The position numbers and the translations under genes are program-made. The notes below the pieces were generated by a model that saw nothing but the letters and a program-made list of their open reading frames with translations, had not been told where the DNA came from and made no database searches. Of a stretch of DNA of 64,000 nt, positions 11,901-23,000 are shown in pieces (the stretch's first letter is position 1; each line of letters opens with the position of its first letter). This stretch comes from Sisyra terminalis (lineage: Eukaryota; Arthropoda; Insecta; Neuroptera; Sisyridae): positions 32,756,449-32,820,448 of the forward strand of contig OY292276.1 in the NCBI GenBank assembly GCA_958496175.1. Reading direction: 5' to 3'.

Positions 11901-14900
11901 ACATTTTCCCCTTTCAATGAGTTAAAAATTAGTGACTTAAATTAAACGTCTCAATCTCGCCTCATTAAGTTAAGAACATTAAGTTAACATTAAGTTCCGA
12001 ATTCAATTGAATACCTAGCAGGGATGATAGTCTAAATTGTATTATTTTTTATCTGCTAATTTTGATTTTTTCTCCGAAATTAATTTAAATTTTCCCTGTT
12101 ATTATTCATCACGTATAATCAATTTATTTTATTAGTCTTCTGCCGTATGAAACGATACAAGTATGTGTACTTAGTATGAATTACGCATCTAAAGATTAAC
12201 AAATAAAGTTGATTCATCCATCGAAATTTGAATCATTCTTTACAAATATAAGAAAATATTTTTGATTATTATTTATATTGCAGAAATTGTTAAAGATATT
12301 TAGAATATTTTAGTCATATATTTTATACAACTTTAAATAAAATAAAAAAACAGTGATCTTATCATGATTCATAAGTGCTTAAATTGATAGTAATTACTTA
12401 ATTTAACGACAATGATTATTTTTTTGGCTTAATTGAGGAAAATTGTGTGTGAAAAAAGTATCTATTAGTTGTTTGGTCACCGTTATTTTGCTTTGAGAAA
12501 AATCAATGTTTTATGAAACATAATTTATGTTAAAATTAGATTTTGTAATAATTTCTGATGCCAACGAAATGAATAAACTCTTAAAATAGATCAGTACCAA
12601 CACTTGCGAATAAGAATGAAACGAAACGTTGTCTTTTATTGAAAAAGTGATCATTAACGAATGTACTATTGGGTGTACGAATCAATAAGCTTTAAATAAA
12701 AATATAAAAAATTTAAAGATAACAATATTTATATTGGGTATGGTTTAAGTTTGTACGAAAGAAGAGTCGGGTGAAGAGGGAATTATCGCCACTTGACTTG
12801 ACTTACTGTGGATATCTTATTTAAAAATACATCATTTTATGTGACGAGCTAAAACCTAAAGGAAATGTACGATTTTTTTTAAATTTAATTGCGTATTAAA
12901 ACAGTTTTTAATTGAAAGTGTTACTTTTGAAAAAAATTAATATGAAACGCGCTTTGAGTGAAGTTTCGTCCACTGATGAAGATATAGAATTAGACTACGA
13001 CTTATGGCAAGGCCAATTTGAATTTGTTGGTGAACAAATTAGTGATAATATTTTCGATAATTTTTCTCTTACAAAATCGAATTTGTCCTCCACGTCATTA
13101 AAAGATGTTCCAGATTTATTAGTTCTAGACAATTTATCTCTCACTTCTCAACAAGCAAATGTAAACGTAGACTATTTTTTTTTATTTTTTTATTTATTTA
13201 TTTCATTTGTAGGTTCAGCTGATTCAACAACAAGTCGATGTATTAACTGATAGCGCTAATAATTCAGATGACCGATATGTTCGTACAAAAGCTGAAAATG
13301 CCGCGTTGCAGGCACGTGTGTTGATGCTGGAAGAACAACTTCGAGATGTTGAATTACGGGCCGAAGAACGTTTTCAAGATGAACAAAGACGCCAACGTGA
13401 AATCATGGTGCGTGTTGAGCGTGAAAAACAATTACAAATCGAAAACTGTAGCATACGTTTGCAAAGTATGGAATTACAAGCAGTTAGCGTCCGTGAAGAA
13501 GTCGCAAGACAACGAACGATTATAGAACGACTACGTCATGAACGAAACGAAGCCATTGAGCGTGCCAAAGAAGCTGAGGTTCTCTACAATGATGTTCGAG
13601 TAGAACTTGAACTATTAAGAGACGCAGAAAGAAGGTTTGCATTTTTGAATCAAAGAAATTATTCACAGTAATTGGAGCTGGTTTGAGTTTCAATCAAACA
13701 ATTTTTAACATTTTGTCTAATAGTTTCTAACTTCATCATTCGCCTGATGAAGTTAAAAACTAAGTGATGAAACAGTACAAATTTGAAAATTGTTAAACGT
13801 AGCTGTTCCAATCTTATGAAAATTATTTTTTAACAAAACTATTTTTTTCAGACAATTAATAGAACGGGAAAATGATAAGCAATTGTTAGATGAATTGAGT
13901 AGAGAAGTAGAACGGTTGAGAGCTGAGGCTTGTACACCTGCGTTACCTACCACCGATACTCACCTACTTCGATTAGAAGAACTTCACAATGAAATGGAAT
14001 CATTAAGAGATCAAAATAAATCACTACGTGCATGCAACGAAGAACTCGAAGCTACGCTTATTGCACGTAGTGTAGAAGAAGGACGGTCTTTATTGCTTGT
14101 TGGAACCAATGGAAGTAATGATCCTAATTTGCAGACACCTAGCTTGGCTGCTGAATTTCAAGCTATGTCTCAGGACCAGGTATGCATTACTAAATACAAC
14201 AAATATTAAAGATGTTTCTGTGGCAGGAAAATTAGTTAGAATGTTCGTGGGATTTTGAACTTTCTGTACTGTGACGTCATTATAATGCCGGGCAAATAGG
14301 AGCTCGTTTTATGAATTTTGAGTATTTCTCAGATTTTCTCCAATGAACTTAAAACTAAACAGCTACATTATTTTTTTATATTAATTTAGATCATTTTTTA
14401 AAACATTTTAATCCTTAGAGTGTTGGGAAGCGTTATTGCGCTTTTCCTGTCTCTTGCGAAAAGTGTCAGGAGCTCTTCCTGCTATGTCACTGTTAGATGA
14501 AAATTTAATTTCTTTCTACTCATTCTCAAAAAAAAAATCAATAATATATTAACCAAGATGAATTCACTTATAACAAAATTTTCCTTGAGTTTTGAATATT
14601 TACCTTCACTTGTATTTGAGTCATTTATTTTTCTGAAACTACTCCAAAATCCGCCAAAATTCCTCGACACTTTTAACATAGTGTCTAGAAAATCGGTTCG
14701 CGTTCAAAGGACTAAGTTATTCTTAAAACTTGTGAATTAGGTCTATTATACATAATATTGTAATTTAAAAATATTTTTTTAGATGCAACGGACATTGAAG
14801 GAGCAACAAGATGTCAACGCGCAATTACGGTCTTATATCGATGGCATATTACTTAATATTGTAGAAAATTATCCTCAATTATTAGAAGTTAAACATCATC

Positions 14901-14929
14901 GGCCTCCACCTCACCAAACAAAATCTTGA
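5965..14929 (+). CDS. nuf: Rab11 family-interacting protein 3/4 (nuclear fallout) - 3' part of gene
   Basis: Long coiled-coil Rab11 effector. In flies and mammals this family moves recycling-endosome cargo to the cleavage furrow and centrosome. Exons read: 5965-6009, 6526-6570, 6643-6745, 13213-13634, 13852-14179, 14783-14929. All junctions are AG/GT and keep one frame. The first three exons give a Ser/Thr-rich acidic stretch (RRWGSFRT, then [16 protein letters not shown]). The next two give about 240 residues of charged heptad coiled coil. The last exon carries the C-terminal Rab-binding motif ([20 protein letters not shown]), the diagnostic feature of FIP3/FIP4. The part seen from 5965 is about 362 residues. 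The 5965 exon starts inside a codon with no usable ATG, so earlier exons (the EF-hand part in this family) should lie upstream of the window. A second start is described at 12942. The family call rests on the coiled coil plus the C-terminal motif; FIP3 and FIP4 are not separated in insects. Confidence 0.85.
10795..11093 (-). repeat. tRNA-derived SINE, copy 2 (near full length)
   Basis: Same head as copy 1 (GGCCGAGTGGTCAAGGTG near 11080; GGTTCGATTC) plus a 3' body of about 150 bases that matches copy 3 closely (shared TAAGACGGATACAAAT and TTTATTTTCATGCCTAAG on the + strand). It defines a SINE of about 300 bases. Confidence 0.7.
11229..11248 (+). repeat. (TA)n microsatellite
   Basis: Twenty bases of alternating A/T in the long nuf intron. 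Confidence 0.85.
12942..13160 (+). CDS. nuf: Alternative first coding exon of nuf
   Basis: The ATG at 12942 opens 73 codons ([20 protein letters not shown]...) ending exactly at a GTAAAC donor at 13161. This exon ends in phase 0, as does the 6643-6745 exon, so both can splice to the exon at 13213. The intron to 13213 would be only 52 bases, with a pyrimidine-rich tail. The peptide is acidic and Ser-rich, like the N-terminal tails of short FIP3/nuf isoforms, but I do not recognise it as a domain. The short protein would be 371 residues. The AT-rich sequence before 12942 would be its 5' UTR or promoter; no clear TATA box or initiator was picked out. This is inference from reading frame, splice site and phase, without transcript evidence. 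Confidence 0.65.
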
Positions 14930-15762
14930 TAGTTAATTTTTAATTAGTGTATGTAATTTTAGTAGTTTATATTAAAAAAAAGATCTTTTATGTGAACATT
15001 TTTGTTCTTATAGATCTAGACACTAAAGTGTAGATATTATTTTAACAAAAAATTCCATTTTAAATATAAAAATAATTATTACTTATAATCGTCAAAACGT
15101 ACTATATAAATTTGTTAATTATTAGTAATATAATATTTCCTGCCTAAGCATTAATCGAATATGATATTTTATAAATGTATTTGTATATAAATATTATACT
15201 ATGCATATATTTTATATGATATATACTTTATTTTAAAAAAGAAAAATATTTCTTTTAAACTGTGTAACGGAAAAACCAATAAGAAAGATCTACTCTTATT
15301 TAAACGAGGGAATGTTGCAATATTTATTATTTGCACAAAATTTTATGAAAAAAAGTTATTTTACAATTTTATTATGGTTAAAGCTCAAATATAACAAAAA
15401 ATTAAATATAATTTTTGTTATTTAAAATTTATTTTTAAATAAATGAAAATTGCCGTCCATTTTGTGATGTAAACACTGTGATGTGAATAGTAAAAATAAC
15501 TACAAAATGTTTTATACTGGTTTTTATGAACAAAAATGGCACAGTTTTACTGGAAAGCATCGATTTTGTGCGCTTTTATTGAAAAAATAAATTAGTTGAA
15601 ATAATTCTCAAATTTGTGTTTCGGTTATGTGTATCTACTTATATTTATTTCTTTTTTATATATTTGTAAAAATGAATTGTTAACATTTTTAGTAGTCACC
15701 CGGCCTAATTATTATTATAATTATTCATCTATGCTGTTAATTCAAGTTCAATTTAAATGACA

Positions 15763-15768
15763 AATAAA
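15763..15768 (+). promoter_or_regulatory. nuf: Likely poly(A) signal of nuf
   Basis: AATAAA about 830 bases after the nuf stop codon. It is the best placed signal in an AT-rich 3' region that has other A/T-rich near matches, so the exact site is uncertain. Confidence 0.4.
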
Positions 15769-16649
15769 ATATTAAGTGTAAAAAATTACCTTTTTTAATA
15801 AGTTTTTATTTATTTTCAAAACCGAGATAATTTGCTGTCAACTCTATCTTAATCCCGTATATTTCCCGTAATTCATTCCTAATTTGACTATAATAAAACA
15901 TCTTTAATATTACTTTATTTTGAAATACTTGACACAAAATTAGATAACCAGTATTACGTTGCTGATGTATAAATTCTCTAAATTCAATATGAAAGCTGTA
16001 TTTTTCCATTTTTTAAATACGGGGTATACAACTCATCAAGGCGAGGTTTAAAGAACTTTAAGATTACAGAATAGGCTAATTGTGTTCCTTATATTATCTA
16101 TTGTAGACTAAGGAGCCGTACGAATTTCAGCGATTGACTTAAATTTAATATTTCAGCAGTTAGATTTTGAAAAAGATTTCTCATCATTCTTTTACTGTTT
16201 TTCACCTTATTTAGTTTCACAAGAAGCAAGAAGGGTCAAAAACCAAAATCTTTTTTTTCAATAGAATTCTATAAACGTGGTAGGTATTAATTATAGTCCG
16301 AGTGGTCAAAGATACTTTGAAAAAGTATACAAATAAAATACCAGATAAGTTACTTTTTTTAAAACTATCCAATGTTACTTTAGGTATCTAGTAACTCTCA
16401 AAAGAAAGAAACATAAAATACTTATCTTAAGTTAATTTTTAAGATACTTAAAAATATACTTCTTTAGTAGCTTTGTACACTAGGTATTTACCATATTCTC
16501 TTAGTTTCGTAATGTATTAAGTAAAGTTGTAAGGTAAGCAGGTAATATATTTCTTATCTTTATTAATTTAGTAAAAAAGAAAGTATGTATCTTTTATTTC
16601 CTGTAAACACAACATACTTTGAAAATGACAGAATATTAAATATAAGAGG

Positions 16650-16720
16650 TGTAGTTGAGTCTTATGGAATACTAGCTGATGTCCATGATTTCGTCTGCGT
16701 AACGTAGGTGCTTATATTTT
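16650..16720 (+). repeat. 5' fragment of the arthropod-type interspersed repeat
   Basis: ACTAGCTGATGTCCATGATT then TCGTCTGCG, matching the start of the copy at 5094-5425 in the opposite orientation. Truncated after about 70 bases. Confidence 0.5.
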
Positions 16721-17389
16721 CTTTTTGGATTTTCTATTTGTAGTGGTATATGAAAATTTGTATTTTTCTTATTTATTTTACGAAAAACATAATCATACTT
16801 AAAAACACTATTTTGTCTATTTTAAAAAGACACATTTATAAAACTGTTGCTTAGAATAAAATAGTTGTATGTAATGATCAATTAATTTTCAAAAAAATAT
16901 GTTGCGATATGTAAAAGCCAAAAAACTTAAAGCTCACTGATAAACTTAAAATATTATTATTACTCAAGCACATTAAATACTTATTTACGCACCCGATGGT
17001 AAAATTTTTTATGAATTTAAATTTATTTTATTTCTAATAAAAGCGCGACAAATAGTTAGCCAGTTGTAAATATTCGCTTTTAACGGACTTTGATTGATTA
17101 TTGATAATTTCGATTGTTTATTAAACGTTATCCCTTACAAACTTTGCTACCGTTTTTCACTCTTTTAGGGGAGAAATTTTCAAAAACCCTTTCTTATTAT
17201 ATATCTGCATCGTATAAGGAAAACACTTTCCAAATTTCATCGACACAAATGTGCAGTTCTATTTGAAAATACAATGTAAAACGAAAAAAAAATAATGACC
17301 TTTATGTTAGTTAACATGACTAAAAAGCTATTCGATTTCGCACATTTGGACGTTGTACATACAAAATTGTTAGAAATAGGTGGAAAGCG

Positions 17390-17884
17390 TGGAAGTAAAT
17401 TCGAATATTTTATTTATTTTCAATAACAATAATTGGTTTTCAAATTGTTCTAATTACCGAGTTAGTATCGAAGATTTTATATTTGTTTTGACAGTGAAAT
17501 ATATGGCAAAAATTGCTACCTTTTTGCTTTTCAGCCGAATATATATTTACTCCAGAACACAACCGTTGGTTCATAAAATAAAATCGATTTTAAAAAGTTT
17601 GATTGTTGAAAGACGAACCAAAATTTAAAATCGACAATTTGGTATAAGTAGTACATAAGTATTAAAATTTCATACTAATTTAGTGAAATGACGTTATTTA
17701 AAATGTTCTTATTAAAATGATATATAAAAAATATTTCTTAATATAATTTTAGATACAGTTTTTTTAATTAACAACACTTTGATTATTAAATTTAAAATTT
17801 CGATTGTTGATGAACTCTACATTATCTCATACTAAACATTTTATTGAGATAAAACCTTTAGTTGTGAATGCAACGGGCAACTAC

Positions 17885-17950
<66 letters not shown>

Positions 17951-18400
17951 GAATATTTTATTTATTTTCAACAATAATAATTGGTTTTCAAATTGTTCTA
18001 AATACCGAAAAAAAGTTAGTATGGAAGATTTTTTATATTTTTATTGATAGTGAAATATGTGTCAAAAAATTGCTCCCTTAATGCTTTTCAGTAGAATATA
18101 TAATTGCTCCAGGGCATAATCATTGGCATATCACAAAAATTAAAAACTGCCTCTTTGGTATTTGGTATAAGTACCTACTACATAAACTTTCATAATAATT
18201 AAGTGAAATGACGCTATTTAAAATACTATTATTAAAATGATATAACAAAAACAGACACTTATATTTTATTTCTAAATATAAATATAGATTATAGATGAAC
18301 TTTGTTTTATATAAAGCGTTAATAATGTTTCGTCATTTTTAACACTTTGATTATTAAATTTAAAATTTCGATTGTTCAGTAACTACATTTTCTCATACAA
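17390..18400 (+). repeat. Diverged tandem duplication, unit about 550 bases
   Basis: The 17395-17870 block recurs at 17945-18395. Shared pieces include AATTGGTTTTCAAATTGTTC, TGAAATGACG(T/C)TATTTAAAAT and ATTTAAAATTTCGATTGTT. A (TA)n run lies between them. Sequence matching the far part also occurs at 17080-17250, so a third partial unit is likely. Confidence 0.65.
17885..17946 (+). repeat. (TA)n microsatellite
   Basis: About 62 bases of nearly perfect TA repeats between two duplicated units. Confidence 0.9.
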
Positions 18401-18839
18401 ACTTAGTCGTCCATTTTCACTCTTTTAGGGTAGGAATTTTCAAAAAAAAAATCTTATTACATGGCTTACTTCTTATAAGGAATATATCGAATATAAAAAT
18501 TTCATCATCAGAATATAAATACACGATTTTAAAAACGTATTTACTTTAAGCTTTATTACTATTATTATTACTACTATTACTTTTTTCATTAATATTTCCA
18601 TATTGAGCAACTCTAAGGGTCTATTTACAACAATTTTGTAAAAAAAAAATTTTGCTGTAAGATTCGAACCCACGTCTTTTAATTATGAGCATCAGAATGT
18701 CAGATACGAAAACCAATAAATTGCATGTTTATTTGTATATAGAAACGTTTATACTTCAAAGAGGCTATTTTTTGTACTTTAAATTGAATTTACTGTGCTT
18801 TTTATGAATTTAACTAAAAATATTAATATAAATTATTTT

Positions 18840-19080
18840 CTAACTTTTAAATATCTTTCCAACGATATACAACTCGCCTGTCTAAAGTAAATTTTTTTCA
18901 TCCCTCAGTTTTACGTGTGGGATTCCTTCCCTTATTTTTAAGGAATGATAAGTAGCCTATTCTAAGTGGGTAGTTGTATTGTATCTTAATACAAAATTTC
19001 ATTAAATTTGATTGTTCCATTCATTAGTTAAAGCTGGACACACAGACAGACAGACAGATACACAGAAATTTTAAAAATGT
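18840..19080 (+). repeat. 3' part of the arthropod-type interspersed repeat
   Basis: AAGTAGCCTATTCTAAG ... CAAAATTTCATTAAATTTGA, ending in a CAGACAGACAGACAG run, the typical 3' end of this repeat class. 5' part missing. Confidence 0.5.
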
Positions 19081-20059
19081 TAAATTTGGAATAAGGGCCT
19101 CTTGAAACAAATATTTACCCCAAAATTGGGTTCAAAATCAGACAGATGTAAAAATTTATTAAATAATTATTATATTTATTATTATAAATGAAAAAGTTTA
19201 ATTACTTGGTCAAATTGAACGCAAAGATATTAATGAAAATTTAATTGTAATTTAAATAAAACGAAATTATTAAATAAATCCACACAAACCCTGAGCACCT
19301 TCATTTTTTATGAGCACTCAGTTTTCTGCGTTTTCTGACTTATCACAAATTCTCCGTGATACAGTAGAAAATTGGCAAAAAATTTAAAAATTAAATCCAA
19401 AAATTCAAATAATAAATTGATATTAACGAACATTACGAGCCGTTCAATCGCCTTTTTCTCGTAACTCTCAACTATATTAAAAGTTGTTAGCATAGTAAAC
19501 CTAGCGAACTTACTTAAAAACTCGCGTAACTATTGTTATCTTATTACTTATTGCAGCCGTTATATTTTGGGTTCAGTGGGTTCAGTGGTAAAAAGCTTTC
19601 AAGCCGCTTCTATTGGCTTCTATACCTTCTATAGAGTTCTAGACTCGTAGTGAAAAAGCGAAAAATCGCTTTTTTGTTGGCGGTACTGAATAATTATGGA
19701 AGACGTATTACTGAGAGTTAGTTGTGTTTTGATTTTCCATTATTGAAAATATCAATTAAGTTATTATTTGCTTTAAAAAAGTCGTATTTATTAAATTAAT
19801 TAAATCGTTTATATGTATCGATGTATGCATTTTATTTGTATAAGTACATAGTGTAAATAGATTTAGATATTGGAACCTATTCATGACAGATTAGTATTTT
19901 CAGCCTTCCACTTTGTAAATGAAATGTACAATTTTTATTATTGTAAAATGATGCAAGTTTAAAATTGCTTACCGATGTTATAGAAGGTAACATATTTTTG
20001 CCATTGAAACACTTATTTGAACGGTTAACACTCAACTTGTTATTTTTCTTTAGACTGGT

Positions 20060-23000
20060 ATGGCAAATCTTAACTATACTAGAAACATTGGAGGAGCATC
20101 TTTAGGTAGATCAAGTGTTGGTTTTGGAAGTACCTCTTTATCAGGACACGTAACTCCTGTTTTCGGACAACGAACTATCGCTGATAGAAGAACCGTCCCC
20201 GGCATTGGGTAATTCAAATTTCAACATTGTAAAAATTAACTTATGTACAACATAAAATTTACTTTTATTGTCCAAAGTAAGAATAAAATTTAAGGGGTTA
20301 AGCAACTTACAAAGTTTACTACTAATGTGCTAACCTTGTTCGTTGCTAATTTTACATCTAAGTCATATTATTTCTCTGCTACATAATGATTTTGAAAATA
20401 ACTTGTTTTTCTAATCTTCGAAATAGCATTATCATAGATTTTAAATTTTGTGAAAAATATAACATAAAAATTTGATTTTAGCAATTCTGGTCCAATGGGA
20501 AGTATGACTGCATTGGGTGGATATAGTTCTCAAACCGCATTAAATACTTTACACTCCGTTTTTGGTTCAACCGATACAAATACCCCACCATTGTTAGATT
20601 TATCTGAATTTCCATCTTTAACAAATAGAAGTTCTGGTGAAACAATGCCTCAACCTAATCCAATGCCTGGTGTAAAACCATACGGTTAATAATATAAAAC
20701 TGTTAAAAAAAGTGAATATTAATCATATTAATTTAAATGTTTAGTGGGCATGGTAAAACAACCAACAACTGAGGCAAATGAATTTACTATGTCATCGGAA
20801 GATTTTCCCGCTTTACCTGGAACACATAATCGAGAAGGTCATTCTCCCGGTGGAAGTATTACGAGTGATAAAAACATTCTGTCGTCTGGAGGAGCAGGCG
20901 ATATGGGTCAAGATTTAAGAGCGTGTACCACTGTTGATGGAAATTCCAATAGTAAACAGGGTATACAAACATGGCCTGACGGTAAGACCATAATTAAAAT
21001 TAAAAAAAAATTATCAAATTTATGTATGAAACAATTTTAATTAGTAACTGTCAAAAATTATTTATTTACTTACAGGAAAAGTAACTAATATTCCTCCTAG
21101 TATGGTAAATGATCAATTTGGAATCGTTGGACTACTAACATTCATTCGAGCAGCAGAATCTGATCCAAATTTAGTATCTCTAGCATTGGGACAAGATCTG
21201 ACAGCCTTAGGCTTAAACTTAAATTCTCCGGAAAACTTATATCCTACATTTGGTGGGCCTTGGTCAGAACAACCTTGTAGGCCTCAAGATATTGATTATC
21301 ATCTTCCTCCTGAATATATAGTCAATTTCGCTATAAGGTAAGATAAAAATAATAATAGATATTTTGTGTTTATTAAAAATATGTGTTTGTTTTAGAGAGA
21401 AACTAGCACCCGTCAAATTGAATCGATATAAAGATGATATCTTATTTTTCCTATTTTATAACAGTGTTGGAGATATCCTTCAAGCGGCGGCTGCAACGGA
21501 ATTGTAAGATTAATACAATAATTCGCCTAGTTGACGAAAAATTTAAATCGAAATTTTGAAATAAAATGAAAGTAAATATCTGTGGAAAACATTATGTAAC
21601 TATCCATGGTAACAAATTTACTTCCCATCTATGATCTAATTTTACAAAACCCTATTTCAAAATAATTTAACGAAAAAATTTCAATTCAATTTTGAGGAGC
21701 TTATATCTTTTCAAATGAAAATTGTTTTATATTACGTAATGAAAACTCTAAGGAGACGCTAGGGATTCTACAAATTGATTGACATCTACGAGTCACAGAT
21801 AATATAGTCTTGGCGACTTATGACAGTAAAATAGAACATTAAAAAAATTGAGTACCATAACAATTAAAAAATGAATGTATTAAGTCCAGATAAATGACTT
21901 CCAACCATCTCACTTTTTTCATTGTGTCGATTAAGTCAGCAGAAAGTAGCTACGCTTAGGGACGCGACATTGCTCATAAAACATCGATATTTTTAAGAGT
22001 GAAACATTGATGTTAAAAAAATCGATGTTTATGAACGATATATCGATTGTTTTTACCACCATTTAAATATATTAATATAAAATATTTCTTAAATAACAAT
22101 ATACGATACCGTAAAATTGTAAACTCCGTCAATTTATAATCTGATATTGTTAGATTATAATCTAACCTAACCTACCGTTAGTTTATAATCTAACGCGTTA
22201 TATTATAAATTGATGGAGTTCACAAATCTACGCTTGTGACAGGAAGGTATCTGTTTATGTGTGTAGCTGAAGATGAACGAAAGGGAAGGTGGTGCTATGA
22301 CAAAATATCGTTCATAACATCGCTCATGAAGAACGATGTATCATCAATGTTTTGGGTTTCAACATCAATGTTTAAGAACGATATAGGCTATTCCTCGTAC
22401 ATTCAGCGCTGTAAACTCGTGTTTTACGGATAATTAAAATTTAGTATAAATTAGTTGTTTGTAGCTCTTTTAACAAACTTTTAAAATAACAAATAAAAAT
22501 AGTATACCTTCATTTTAATCGTGCTAAGCCTAGTACACTTGATAGACCGTGTTGAGATTTGGCAGTGTTCGTCTATAGATAAGAGTAATATCCACACTAA
22601 AAATCTTGCGCAACATGACGAACGTATCACGCTATCTCCTAAAATCTCCCATTCCGATCGGATGATTTTGGACCTGCGGTTTTTGGTTTCGAAACAGGTT
22701 CATAGAGGGGGATTTATCATAGACATGCCTACGAAGATAACCTGAGACACGTCTCAGACCAAAATTGAGCTGCATGTCTACTGTTGTGTACTAGGTTTCA
22801 TACATGGTACCAGTATAACAATTTTTTTGTTGCTTTATACGAACTCGTGTTTCAATAAGTTTCGTATTCTTTCCATCATGCATTGTTTAGTTTATTTTCA
22901 TGCCTAAGCAGCGAATTTGAAAATAAAAGTGAGATTGTATTTTTATTTTCTTCAAAAATTAATAAGACGGATACAAATCGTCTTTACTGCAAAATCTTAG

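Larger units (their letters stand above)
6746..12941 (+). other. Large nuf intron
   Basis: This 6.4-kb intron lies between phase-0 exons and also contains the alternative first exon at its 3' end. A tRNA-derived SINE is at 10795-11093 and a (TA)n run at 11229-11248. A half copy of the GGCCATTCA-type end is near 6860. The rest is unremarkable AT-rich sequence. Confidence 0.5.
14930..20053. other. nuf 3' UTR, intergenic region and CNOT2 5' flank
   Basis: The first 0.85 kb is nuf 3' UTR. After that I see interspersed repeat pieces (16650-16720 and 18840-19080), a diverged tandem duplication (17390-18400) split by a (TA)n run, and a less AT-rich patch at about 19555-19730. That patch could be the CNOT2 promoter and 5' UTR exon: two TCAGTGG motifs and a possible GTTAGT donor. 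No N-terminal CNOT2 exon was found. Confidence 0.4.

Noticed and set aside
22160..22190. Telomere-like TTAGG repeat
   Set aside because: Only about two imperfect units of CTAAC, inside a foldback palindrome.
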